This document shows positions 1 to 8,121 of a DNA stretch of 20,103 nt, in pieces. A model generated the notes under the pieces. That model saw only the letters and a list, made by a program, of their open reading frames with translations, did not search any database and was not told the DNA's origin. The translations under genes were made by a program, and so were the position numbers. This DNA is from Holosporales bacterium. Lineage in GTDB: Bacteria > Pseudomonadota > Alphaproteobacteria > RUG11792. Position 1 is the first letter of the stretch, and each line of letters begins with the position of its first letter. Where the stretch lies: assembly GCA_031266385.1 (NCBI GenBank), contig JAISBC010000031.1, positions 1-20,103 on the forward strand, written 5' to 3'.

Positions 1-231
1 AAAGCTAAGATCTAAAAAGTCACTATTCCAACGAGGATTGAGAATGCTGAGCTGTATATTTGTTGGCTTTAATTTTTTACATGAACTGTGGATGGTTTTA
101 AAACATGTGGGGTGGTAAGAGTATATTGCATTAGATCAGGCCATGTATCGCGGATTTTTACGTTGAAGTATTGGAAAAAATTTGAAATAATGCCGCACGA
201 AGATTAGCTCTACAAGAATACTAAATACATC
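1..231. other. Upstream non-coding region, no gene seen
   Basis: I see no credible gene here. The stretch is AT-rich and precedes the first LysR-type regulator, so it probably carries that gene's promoter. No clear -35/-10 pair with good spacing stands out, and there is no strong purine-rich ribosome binding site before the ATG at 232. Confidence 0.5.
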
Positions 232-1158
232 ATGGAATTCAGGCGCCTCAGTTTCTTCAAGAGGGTATGCATCTCGGGATTCATTGAGGCCTGTCGGGAA
301 TCTCGCTGCCCCCTGGAAGAAGGAATTATGATCGTCAGGGACCTCCAGGAGAGTTTAGGATTCGCTTTATTCACCGAGGATTCTCAGCCATCAGCAGAAA
401 CCCTCACCGAAGACGGAAAAAACTTCTTGCCGTCCATCGATAACCTTTTGCTGGATTATGCCTCTGGATTCCTCGATGTGTATAATTGTAAGGGCATGCC
501 CGATGCCATCAGAGTTAAAACGACCTTCAGCTATGGGAAAAATTTACTACTCCCATGTGTTACGATAATGCACGATTCTGGATCACTCGAGCATCTCGGA
601 TTAGATTTATTGACGAATAGGGATAGCCGTGGCATTGGAGATATCGATTCTCACGTTATCTTCAAAAATTTAATGGCAATGGATCATTTGTTTTTCGATC
701 ATAGATGGACGTTGAAACTTGATCAAGGGCTCTATGCCGGCGAGGGATACTTACTGGACACAGGGGGATATCCCAAAGGTTTCGAAGATTTAACGAATCA
801 CTCGGTTTTGGGATACGGAACGACCGATAGGGATGCTCAGCGGTCCGTGAACTGGCATTTATTCGGACAAAACGGGTTATGCAATCTAGAGCCATCGATT
901 TTGATTAGCTCTCCGAGCGTGATCATCGCTGCCGTCGAGGCCAATTTAGGGATTGGCCCGGTCGTTGATGATCATGAAAGATTCGGGTATAGGAGGCTAT
1001 TTAAAGTCATTCCGGACGTCAGTGGTCCGCCAATTACCCTCGATTTTGCCGTCAGAAGGAAGTTACCGGATGGTGTTGGTGAAGCCGCCGATGAGCTTGA
1101 GCGCGTCTTACTGATGGAGATCGCTAGGATCGGATTGGAGGTCGTTTTTCAGGGATGA
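232..1158 (+). CDS. LysR-type transcriptional regulator, degenerate DNA-binding helix
   Basis: LysR-type regulators bind DNA through an N-terminal winged helix-turn-helix and sense a ligand with a periplasmic-binding-protein-like C-terminal domain. The 308 residues match the family's usual length. The N-terminus aligns without gaps: MEFRRLSFF at the start, LQESLGFALF at the wing helix near residue 38, and LTEDGKNFL near residue 58. The co-inducer domain is recognisable from GLYAGEGYL (about 164), NWHLFG (about 204) and VEANLGIGPVV (about 236). The segment that normally reads SQPALS in the recognition helix is replaced by CPLEEGIMI, so canonical DNA recognition may be altered. It lies 10 bp before a second, lower-GC regulator with shared motifs, suggesting tandem duplication. 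No ligand or target can be named. The family is fairly sure; activity as a regulator is not. Confidence 0.72.
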   Translation: MEFRRLSFFKRVCISGFIEACRESRCPLEEGIMIVRDLQESLGFALFTEDSQPSAETLTEDGKNFLPSIDNLLLDYASGFLDVYNCKGMPDAIRVKTTFSYGKNLLLPCVTIMHDSGSLEHLGLDLLTNRDSRGIGDIDSHVIFKNLMAMDHLFFDHRWTLKLDQGLYAGEGYLLDTGGYPKGFEDLTNHSVLGYGTTDRDAQRSVNWHLFGQNGLCNLEPSILISSPSVIIAAVEANLGIGPVVDDHERFGYRRLFKVIPDVSGPPITLDFAVRRKLPDGVGEAADELERVLLMEIARIGLEVVFQG

Positions 1159-1168
1159 GCAAAATAGC

Positions 1169-2071
1169 ATGATCAAAAATTTGAGGAACTTCATCACCTT
1201 TTCTGAAGAAGGACTCGACGGATTATTAATCCCGATTGGTGCTTTCATAGAACAAATGGTCGATTTAGAGGGGGAAATTGGCCATAAATTAATCGATGTA
1301 ATCAATCACAAGCGTATCGTATTGACTCCTTTTGGTAGCATTTTTATTCCGCATGCGAGGAAAAGTTTACGAGCCATAGAAGATGGTTTAATTTCATCGG
1401 GTATCGCGAATGCCGGTAATTGTGATCAGCATCTAACGATCGGGATCGCTAGAGATAGTATCACGACATGGGCAATAAACTGTATACGAAACTTCAATAA
1501 ATTGAATTCCGGTTTGCGATTGTCGATCATAGCCGAAGATGAGATAACCGATAATATGATGAACAATTCCACCATCATATTCTGGTGTGTAAATAACGGA
1601 TTACCGAACTTCGATAAGATGTGGTACATCGAATATAAATATGGACTATACGCCAGTGAAGTATATATACAAAAGCACGGAGAACCGTCTCTTACCACGA
1701 TGGATCGACATAAGATTATAGCGTATTCCGGAAAGGATAATAATGCCTTATTAACGAATTGGCACTTGACGAATGATTATAATCTTCCACCAATAAGACC
1801 GAGTGTATTTTCACAGTCTAGGGATCTTATAGTAAAGATGATATCCGAAGGAATTGGGGTCGGCTCGACGTGTGATAACCAAGACGTTTATTATGGATAT
1901 AAATCCCTCAGAAGGGTTTTAAAATTTGTTAAGGGCCCGGTATTACGGAGCTATTTCATGGTCAGGAGTGGTGTCAACGAGAATGTCTATTGTAACGTCG
2001 TTTTATTCAATAAGTTATTTCGGGAGTTTTTTAAGATTCACGGCATCGACATTATCGAATGCGATCGGTAA
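1169..2071 (+). CDS. LysR-type regulator-like protein, second tandem paralogue
   Basis: This 300-residue protein has the length and layout of a LysR-type regulator but a poorer match than its upstream neighbour. The N-terminal region keeps only scattered landmarks (LRNFITFSEEG at 5-15, VDLEGEIGHKL around 31-41, IVLTPFG around 49-55); the usual SQPALS recognition-helix motif is missing. The C-terminal domain is clearer: YGLYASEVYIQKHGEP near 158, NWHL near 193, ISEGIGVGSTCD near 226. It shares GLYA, NWHL and a GY(R/K)-x-LR-x-V-type stretch with the upstream protein, so the two are probably paralogues. The start follows the upstream stop by 10 bp, suggesting co-transcription. The base composition is more AT-rich. 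It may be a relic, or a ligand-binding protein that no longer binds DNA. Confidence 0.6.
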   Translation: MIKNLRNFITFSEEGLDGLLIPIGAFIEQMVDLEGEIGHKLIDVINHKRIVLTPFGSIFIPHARKSLRAIEDGLISSGIANAGNCDQHLTIGIARDSITTWAINCIRNFNKLNSGLRLSIIAEDEITDNMMNNSTIIFWCVNNGLPNFDKMWYIEYKYGLYASEVYIQKHGEPSLTTMDRHKIIAYSGKDNNALLTNWHLTNDYNLPPIRPSVFSQSRDLIVKMISEGIGVGSTCDNQDVYYGYKSLRRVLKFVKGPVLRSYFMVRSGVNENVYCNVVLFNKLFREFFKIHGIDIIECDR

Positions 2072-2098
2072 GACCGGCCCAAGAAGTCCCAGGAAATT

Positions 2099-2992
2099 GT
2101 GAGAAAAGTTGTCATAATCGCTGGGCCAACATGCTGCGGAAAGACGAATTATTCTATCGAATATATAAAAAATTGCGATGCTAAAATAATAAATGGCGAT
2201 AGCCTTCAAGTATATCGTGATCTCAAGATTTTAACCGCATTTCCTGTGGAATATGAATTACATGATATCGAACATCAATTGTTTGGATTCCTTGAAAGTA
2301 GCGAGAAAATAACGGCATACGATTGGGCCATATTGGCGGCCCATGAGATAGATGATGCGTTTAAAGAAAATAAAATTCCAGTCATCGTTGGGGGGACCGG
2401 ATTTTTTATTAATACACTAATCAATGGAGTTTCTATGATGCCGGTGATTAGCCCGGAGATACGCCACAATTCTAAAATTTTGGCTAAAAATAACTACGAT
2501 ACATTGTGCCAATATGTTTACGGCCACGATAGGCGCCTAAAAGAAGTAATCCCAAAATCGAAGCATAGGCAAATGATTAGGGCATATGAAATTATGATAT
2601 CAACCGGTAAATCGATATTGTATTTTCATGATGGCCCTAAGACTGAGTTCATCCGAGATGTTTTCTTTGATTTTAATATCATAATTCCGAATCGCCAGTT
2701 GCTGTATAATAGGATTAATGATCGAGTCGATTGGATGTTGGAGAACGGAGCAATCGAGGAGGTCAGAGATCTGCTTTCCCGAATTAATAGCGCAAATATC
2801 GATAGCTATCCGGTTTTTGGCGCCATCGGGGCACGGGAAATCGCGGCATATCTCGGTGAGATATTACCTCGTAATGAAATGATAGATCTCATCAAATTAA
2901 AGACGCGACATTACGCAAAGCGTCAAATAACCTGGTTCAAACATCAAGTCCATGAGTCCGAATTTTTGAAGATCAGACTGCTGGAGAGCTAG
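2099..2992 (+). CDS. miaA: tRNA dimethylallyltransferase MiaA
   Basis: MiaA transfers a dimethylallyl group to N6 of adenosine 37 in tRNAs that read codons starting with U, which improves decoding. The 297-residue protein is full length. It shows a P-loop GPTCCGKT at residues 9-16, the substrate-handling segment NGDSLQVYRDL around 33-43, VIVGGTGFFINTL near 97, the KHRQMIRAYEI segment near 156, the LYNRINDRVDWMLENGAIEEV stretch near 201, and the C-terminal AIGAREIAAYL and RHYAKRQITWFK motifs. The start is GTG at 2099 with AGGA five bases upstream. It is 27 bp after the second regulator and may share its transcript. Its 3' end overlaps the convergent tpiA gene by 20 bp. The P-loop normally has AVG or ASG where this one has CCG, but the essential GKT is present. 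Confidence 0.95.
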   Translation: MRKVVIIAGPTCCGKTNYSIEYIKNCDAKIINGDSLQVYRDLKILTAFPVEYELHDIEHQLFGFLESSEKITAYDWAILAAHEIDDAFKENKIPVIVGGTGFFINTLINGVSMMPVISPEIRHNSKILAKNNYDTLCQYVYGHDRRLKEVIPKSKHRQMIRAYEIMISTGKSILYFHDGPKTEFIRDVFFDFNIIIPNRQLLYNRINDRVDWMLENGAIEEVRDLLSRINSANIDSYPVFGAIGAREIAAYLGEILPRNEMIDLIKLKTRHYAKRQITWFKHQVHESEFLKIRLLES

Positions 2993-3650
2993 CCTGGAGG
3001 ATCGCCGTGAGTTCGGGAATCTTTAAGCTTGCCCCGCCAACCAATACTCCATCGATCTCTGGAATATCCATTATTTCTCGGGCATTAATGGAATTAACAC
3101 TGCCTCCATACAGAGTATTAATCCCATCACACTTTTCCTTTATTTTCGAAACTGTCTCACGAATATCCGAAAGGTTAGGAACTATTCCAGTTCCAATTGC
3201 CGAAACTGGCTCAAATGCTAAGATTACTTTTCCGAGGCTATTTCTGAGCAAATCAGTTGTTTTTTCATCGATTAATTGATCAAAATTCTCATCGATACAC
3301 AGGATCGATGATAAACCGGCATCCATGGCATTCGATAATTTTTGTAGAATATTTTCGGTGGAATCGAGATTGGAGATGGAGCGGCGTTCGCTGTGTCCCA
3401 GAATCACGTATTCAATCCCAGATTCACGGAGCATTCGAGCGGAGATCTCGCCAGTATGTGCTCCGAAGCCCTGGAACATCGAGCAATCCTGAGCCGCCAA
3501 TTTCAGGATTGAATTTCGATTGCGGAATGGTGATAAAAAAATGGTTGGCAATCCGAGGATCAAATTATCCGCCGTAAACGTCTTAGCAAATTCATCGACT
3601 AAATCGATTGAACCATTCATCTTCCAATTTGCCACGACCAATTTGCTCAT
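2973..3650 (-). CDS. tpiA: Triosephosphate isomerase
   Basis: TpiA interconverts dihydroxyacetone phosphate and glyceraldehyde 3-phosphate in glycolysis and gluconeogenesis. The start at 3650 gives 225 residues, somewhat short of the usual 250, beginning MSKLVVANWKMNG with the catalytic Asn and Lys. The catalytic histidine is in VILGHSERR, the catalytic glutamate in LAFEPVSAIGTG, and the phosphate-binding loops are LYGGSVN and GVLVGGASL. AGGAG eight bases upstream supports this start over an in-frame one 27 bases earlier. The ATG overlaps the stop of the upstream AddB-like gene by one base (TAATG), so translation is likely coupled. The nearly invariant Trp of the loop-6 hinge (EPVWAIGTG) is Ser here, from TGG to TCG. 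With gpsA in the same cluster it connects triose phosphate with glycerol-3-phosphate supply. Confidence 0.95.
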   Translation of the reverse strand: MSKLVVANWKMNGSIDLVDEFAKTFTADNLILGLPTIFLSPFRNRNSILKLAAQDCSMFQGFGAHTGEISARMLRESGIEYVILGHSERRSISNLDSTENILQKLSNAMDAGLSSILCIDENFDQLIDEKTTDLLRNSLGKVILAFEPVSAIGTGIVPNLSDIRETVSKIKEKCDGINTLYGGSVNSINAREIMDIPEIDGVLVGGASLKIPELTAILQASSPAV

Positions 3651-5329
3651 TATTTTTCTCTCCTTTCTAGGTGCCAATAGCTCGAATTCTTGTGGCTCAG
3701 GTTATTCATTTCAGAAAACCGATCAATCAAATTACAAACCCGAACCTCAAAATCCTTGATCAGCTCTCCAGAAATTTCCAAATTTTTCACGGAAAATGGA
3801 GACAATTCATTTTTTGGAGACGGCCAGTAAATTCTGATTTCCCTGATCGGCAATTTCATCTCTGGAAATCCATTTTTTTCGGCGATGAGACAGGTGGCGA
3901 GGATAGCACAGTCCGCTCCATAAAGCAGTTCATGTGTTGAAGCCGGAGAAAATGCCTGAAAATACGAAGCCAGAGCATGATCGCCACGATCCTCGATTAT
4001 ATCTATGCCGCCAGTTAACTCTATATCAGAATCCCCCAAATTCGTCCTGCCTAATATATCCCAAAACCCGGTAGATTGGCGGTAATTCGATTGCATCCAA
4101 TCGATAATACCGAGGCATTGTTGGTAATAAAAAAAATCGATTTGCTTGATTAGTTCGAGGTGTTGATTTAGGTCATCATCGTGATGCAGGTAAATCCTAA
4201 TTAATTCCCTAAAAGCATTCGCTCTTTCTGCTATTTTTTTGTTCGAATCTGTGGATTCGATCCCGAGGGAATACCTCGCATAAAAACCATACGGATTTTG
4301 CATGAGGAGCCTCAACCCACCAGCACTTAATCTTTTTGGAATAATGAAATTAGTTATTCTGGGAGGATCTGTTTTTGTCACTGAATTGAAACTTTTATCT
4401 TTTTCGCAGTAATTTATGGGTAATTTTGCTTTTTTACAGCGCATTTCTAATTTCGCCAGAATCGAGCTTTTACGAGCTTCCGATTTATTAATTCTTTGCG
4501 ATCTCGTCAAAAATACTTCATCACTGGCGCCAATTAAATCATAAAAATCATCCTCCATTTGTTGTCGCAAAGTACTCCTCGTGGGCATCCCAATTTTCTG
4601 TCGAATAGACTGATGAAGCCAATACTCTCCGCAGACCACTGGAAACCAAGATCCATCATTCATCGATGTGCAAATGACGATATCGAAGGAAGGTCGATTA
4701 ATGATAGAACCGATATTATCGGCTAATTCTAGTCTATTGACGGAGATATTATCTACCACCGAAAGTTCACTAATTATTTTCCTGAATTCATTACTATTCT
4801 CAGGAACCATATCTCCGAAATATTTTGCAATTTCGTCGAGATTTTCATTTTTCTTTGGATTATCTAGTTTTAATTTAAAGCACAAAAGTGTAAATATATT
4901 TTTATCCGGAGATATGATGGCTATTCTTTTATTTTTATTCTGATTAACGATTGAATCGATAAATTCCAATTCATGAAAAATATCGTCGGCCTCAAATATA
5001 TTAATGTTTTGCGGGATTTTTGGCTCTAAAACCGAAGGATGTAGGCGATGAGGACTGGGAAGGATCACATCTTCTTTACCGAGTTCCTTCAGGATTTGCG
5101 GCCAGAAATCCGTGACTATCAAGAGGAGATTGGTGCGACGTTTCCAGTGTTCTGCAAAGAATAAGGTAAATTCTTGTCGAAATTGTGACAAGTCGATATT
5201 AAAAGCCCTCAACTCATCGATCACGGCAGCTAAATCTTTAGCGTATCTAATGGCCTCTAATAATCGTATATCCTTCTCGAATTCGAGGATTAGACGCGTC
5301 AAAATCGAGAGACGTTCAATAGACCTCAT
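3650..5329 (-). CDS. addB: Truncated AddB-like double-strand break repair protein, nuclease residues lost
   Basis: AddB pairs with AddA in the AddAB helicase-nuclease that resects double-strand breaks for RecA. The match is to the alphaproteobacterial form: an early RLSILTRLIL segment, EHWKRRTNLLLIVTDFWP near 60-80, an R/K-IAIISPDKN segment, CTSMNDGSWFPVVCGEYWL near 250, EVFLTRSQRI, and LRLLMQNPYGFYARYSLGI near 345, which opens the C-terminal nuclease-like domain. The family is about 1000 residues; this is 559. The first roughly 100 residues, including the P-loop-like region, are absent, and the middle is condensed. Where the nuclease domain normally reads DYKTG, this has ASYFQAF (near 455), so the catalytic Asp and Lys are gone. 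GGAGG eight bases before the ATG and a continuous frame argue that it is still translated. addA is not in the window. It could be a structural partner or an eroding gene. Confidence 0.68.
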   Translation of the reverse strand: MRSIERLSILTRLILEFEKDIRLLEAIRYAKDLAAVIDELRAFNIDLSQFRQEFTLFFAEHWKRRTNLLLIVTDFWPQILKELGKEDVILPSPHRLHPSVLEPKIPQNINIFEADDIFHELEFIDSIVNQNKNKRIAIISPDKNIFTLLCFKLKLDNPKKNENLDEIAKYFGDMVPENSNEFRKIISELSVVDNISVNRLELADNIGSIINRPSFDIVICTSMNDGSWFPVVCGEYWLHQSIRQKIGMPTRSTLRQQMEDDFYDLIGASDEVFLTRSQRINKSEARKSSILAKLEMRCKKAKLPINYCEKDKSFNSVTKTDPPRITNFIIPKRLSAGGLRLLMQNPYGFYARYSLGIESTDSNKKIAERANAFRELIRIYLHHDDDLNQHLELIKQIDFFYYQQCLGIIDWMQSNYRQSTGFWDILGRTNLGDSDIELTGGIDIIEDRGDHALASYFQAFSPASTHELLYGADCAILATCLIAEKNGFPEMKLPIREIRIYWPSPKNELSPFSVKNLEISGELIKDFEVRVCNLIDRFSEMNNLSHKNSSYWHLERREK

Positions 5330-5337
5330 CTCCCTAA

Positions 5338-5342
5338 CCTCC
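5338..5342 (-). promoter_or_regulatory. Ribosome binding site of the addB-like gene
   Basis: GGAGG on the minus strand lies eight bases before the ATG at 5329. It decides the start: an in-frame TTG at 5347 would begin inside this site. Two of its bases (5341-5342) also belong to the closing stem of the upstream inverted repeat. Confidence 0.6.
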
Positions 5343-5449
5343 CACAATCAGTCTCTTCCTTCGTCGATCCGGTGCTCGAATGCTCATGTACCCCTAAGTA
5401 CACTCCGCTTCTGTACTCCGTGTCTCCTAGTAATAGATCTGATTGTGGG
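5341..5449 (-). promoter_or_regulatory. Structured leader closed by an 11-bp inverted repeat upstream of addB
   Basis: On the minus strand CCCACAATCAG (5449-5439) pairs perfectly with CTGATTGTGGG (5351-5341), closing an 87-nt interior. Inside is a second hairpin, AGTACA (5417-5412) with TGTACT (5402-5397) around a 9-nt loop. The 3' arm of the closing stem overlaps the first two bases of the addB ribosome binding site, so folding could limit translation of addB and the coupled tpiA. It fills most of the 132-bp gap between gpsA and addB. I do not recognise it as a tRNA, the signal recognition particle RNA, 6S RNA or a known riboswitch. It may instead be a small RNA or a miniature mobile element. 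Confidence 0.45.
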
Positions 5450-5479
5450 GGTTTTGGAGGGGGTCTAATTGAAGCAATC

Positions 5480-6442
5480 TTAATTAAAGACATTTAAAAT
5501 GGAATCAGGAGGGCTTTTTTCGTGTAAAATCATATACACCGATCCACAAATTGGCATCTCAATTTTGTGGCGTTTGGCCAGCTCGAAGATCTGACGAGAC
5601 GTCTCGAATCCCTCATAGACAACGGAATTCGAAGTTATAATGGATGACGGATCAGAGCCATCCGCCAGCATTCTTCCTAAATTCATATTCCTCGAATCCG
5701 GACTCGAGGCCGTCAAAACTAAATCTCCGAATCCACAGAGTCCGCTGAAGGTTTGATCTTTTGCACCTAGCCGCAGTCCCAACTCCCTAATCTCGGACAT
5801 GGCGAAGGCCAAAAGTGCTGAGTGAGTATTTTGTCCGAGATCTAATCCAGATACTATCCCGCACGCAATGGCGACGACATTCTTCGCGGCCCCACACAGC
5901 TGAATCCCAATGATATCATCACATGGGGCGAGCTTGAAATATTGATTGGAAAGTCGGGATGTACATTCGATGGCATCATCGATATGATCGAAGGCTACAT
6001 TCGAGGCAGAGTACCGAAATTCAGCCAGCTCGGCCGCAAAATTTGGCCCAGATAAACATCCAATTTTGGAATTCGGAAGGCGAGATTTGAATTCATCAAC
6101 TAAAAAGTTACCGTTCTGTGCCAATCCTTTGGAACAAATTATCACCGCACTTCCATCGATGTTTCCTTTTATATTTTCTAGAACATCTAGGCTCGGTTTG
6201 ACGGGCAGTGCCCACAGGAGGTAATCAAAATCCTCGGCAGATATCCCAGAAAAATCACCGATAACAATATCATCTGAAAGTCGAAATCCAGGCAAAAAGC
6301 TGTTCGTTCTCGTACTTCTCATCGCATCAACGTGCTCAGGGAAAAAAGACATCAATGATACGCTGCAATTTTTCGAAAAACAGATCGCGAGAGATGTCCC
6401 GAAAGCTCCAGCTCCTAAAATGCCGATTCTGGTCTTAGTCAT
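5480..6442 (-). CDS. gpsA: Glycerol-3-phosphate dehydrogenase [NAD(P)+]
   Basis: GpsA reduces dihydroxyacetone phosphate to sn-glycerol 3-phosphate, the backbone of phospholipids, in the cytoplasm. The start chosen (MTKTRIGILGAGAFG) gives 320 residues. Visible motifs are the Rossmann nucleotide loop GAGAFGTSLA near residue 9, SKGLAQNG near 104, the signature LSGPNFAAEL near 129, GAAKNVVAIACGI near 184 with the catalytic lysine, and GLCGFGDLVLTASSPDSRN near 235. The ATG at 6442 lies inside the last codons of metG (overlap ATGACTAA, 8 bp), so translation is probably coupled. Further in-frame ATGs up to 6457 are less likely because the protein would start deeper inside metG. Its substrate is one of the two substrates of TpiA, encoded two genes downstream. 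Confidence 0.96.
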   Translation of the reverse strand: MTKTRIGILGAGAFGTSLAICFSKNCSVSLMSFFPEHVDAMRSTRTNSFLPGFRLSDDIVIGDFSGISAEDFDYLLWALPVKPSLDVLENIKGNIDGSAVIICSKGLAQNGNFLVDEFKSRLPNSKIGCLSGPNFAAELAEFRYSASNVAFDHIDDAIECTSRLSNQYFKLAPCDDIIGIQLCGAAKNVVAIACGIVSGLDLGQNTHSALLAFAMSEIRELGLRLGAKDQTFSGLCGFGDLVLTASSPDSRNMNLGRMLADGSDPSSIITSNSVVYEGFETSRQIFELAKRHKIEMPICGSVYMILHEKSPPDSILNVFN

Positions 6443-7985
6443 TGGCATAAACATCAAACCGCGACAAATCCGATGTATCTATTCTTTCGAAAACTATCTC
6501 TGGATCGAGTATTTCGACTTTCATCGGGATCCGTTCTTTAACGAGGATTGCTGGACTCTGCGATATATTCATCTGTCTCAGGATTTTATTGGCCGATATC
6601 GGGATAACTGGAGTGAAAAACTTTGTGATCTTATAAATCTGCTCTAGAAGGACGAAAAGGACGGCATTCATCCGAGACTCGAGGCCGGCCTTCCTGAGAT
6701 CCCATGGTTTTTGCTTATCGATGTATTGGTTGGATAGCGCAGATAGATTCTCCAATCTTTCAAGGTATTTACTGAAGGCAAACCGTTCCATATCATTCTT
6801 CGCGTCCGTTAACCCACAGGTAATGCCATCGACAAAGATCGCATCGTCCGGAATATATTCTCGATCACTTGGTTTCACCACGATTCCACCGGAATAATTT
6901 TTGATGAAAGATAGGGTCCGGTGGCACAGATTACCGAAAGAGTTCACTAGAAATGTATTATGTCTGTTAATAAACCCTTCGAGGGAAAAATTTCCATCGG
7001 AACCGAAGGGTAGTTCCCGCATGAGATAGAATCTCAGAGAATCGGAACCGAATAGATTACAATACTTCACGGGGTCCTGAACATTCCCGACCGATTTAGA
7101 CATCTTCTCTCCCTCACTCAACCACCAGCCGTGAGAGACGATTTGTTTGGGAGGATGAATACCGGCCGCCATTAAAAAGGCTGGCCAGTAAACGGCATGA
7201 AATTTCGCTATCTCCTTCCCGACGATATGGATCGAATTCTGCCAGTATATGTCCTTGTCCTGCTTGCTATTTTCTGGATACCCATTCAGGGTCAGGTAGT
7301 TGACGAGGGCATCGAGCCAGACGTAAACGACGTGTTTCGGATCCTTTGGTACCTTGATACCCCATTTAAAAGTCGTCCTAGAAATTGCCAAATCTTTTAG
7401 GCCCTGCTTAACAAAACTGAGGATTTCATTGCGCCTCTGAATTGGCAAGATGAAATCCGGATGTTCCTCATAAAATTCGACCAAGCATCTGTTAAATTCA
7501 GACAATCTGAAAAAGTAGCACGGCTCTTTCATGTATTGAACTTCTCCTCCCAATGGAGACTTTCCATCGATGAGCTCTTCCTCAGAAAAATAGGCTTCAT
7601 TCCTAATGTCATACCACCCGGAATACTCGCCGAGATATATATATCCTCTATCCCTTAATCTTTCCCAAAAATATTCGACAGCTTTTTTGTGCCGCAATTC
7701 TGTGGTTCTTATAAAATCGTCATTCGTTATATTTAAGACTGGCAAAAGATCACGAAACAATCGCGAAATTTGATCCGTGAAGAGTTGAGTATCAATCCCG
7801 GCGGCCTGAGCACTCTGTTCTATCTTTTTTCCGTGCTCATCTGTTCCAGTAGTAAATTTAACGTCCCAATGCTGGGCTCGGTAATATCTCGCGAGGACGT
7901 CACACGCCACCGTCGTATATGCGTGCCCCATATGAGGCTTGGCATTTACGTAATATATTGGGGTCGTAATATAGATAGATCTCAT
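6435..7985 (-). CDS. metG: Methionyl-tRNA synthetase
   Basis: MetG charges tRNA-Met, including the initiator. It is a class I synthetase with the HIGH-like motif HMGHAYTT near residue 18 and the KMSKS loop GEKMSKSVGN near 300. The segment WGIKVPKDPKHVVYVWLDAL and the preceding SFVKQGLKDLAISRTTFKWG block are typical of the alphaproteobacterial form. At 516 residues it is a compact version: the connective peptide has no four-cysteine zinc knuckle and there is no C-terminal tRNA-binding (Trbp111-like) extension. I chose the ATG at 7985 (MRSIYITTPIYYVN), with GGAG 11 bases upstream, over a GTG four codons earlier that would almost touch this site. It is the first gene of the leftward metG-gpsA-addB-tpiA cluster and overlaps gpsA by 8 bp. 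Confidence 0.97.
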   Translation of the reverse strand: MRSIYITTPIYYVNAKPHMGHAYTTVACDVLARYYRAQHWDVKFTTGTDEHGKKIEQSAQAAGIDTQLFTDQISRLFRDLLPVLNITNDDFIRTTELRHKKAVEYFWERLRDRGYIYLGEYSGWYDIRNEAYFSEEELIDGKSPLGGEVQYMKEPCYFFRLSEFNRCLVEFYEEHPDFILPIQRRNEILSFVKQGLKDLAISRTTFKWGIKVPKDPKHVVYVWLDALVNYLTLNGYPENSKQDKDIYWQNSIHIVGKEIAKFHAVYWPAFLMAAGIHPPKQIVSHGWWLSEGEKMSKSVGNVQDPVKYCNLFGSDSLRFYLMRELPFGSDGNFSLEGFINRHNTFLVNSFGNLCHRTLSFIKNYSGGIVVKPSDREYIPDDAIFVDGITCGLTDAKNDMERFAFSKYLERLENLSALSNQYIDKQKPWDLRKAGLESRMNAVLFVLLEQIYKITKFFTPVIPISANKILRQMNISQSPAILVKERIPMKVEILDPEIVFERIDTSDLSRFDVYAND

Positions 7986-8121
7986 GATATATACCACTCC
8001 ACGGCAGAATGATCACTAAATGGCCGCATACATACCGCCGTAGCGTACCACACACTCCATAACTTGATCACGAAATTTTAGACCTAGATTTTGATTACAG
8101 AGATGTATGATGAGAGATTTC

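Noticed and set aside
5341..5449. tRNA, signal recognition particle RNA or 6S RNA in the gpsA-addB gap
   Set aside because: Neither strand has a proper T-arm, acceptor stem, or the conserved SRP tetraloop-helix sequence; the closing stem alone is not enough.
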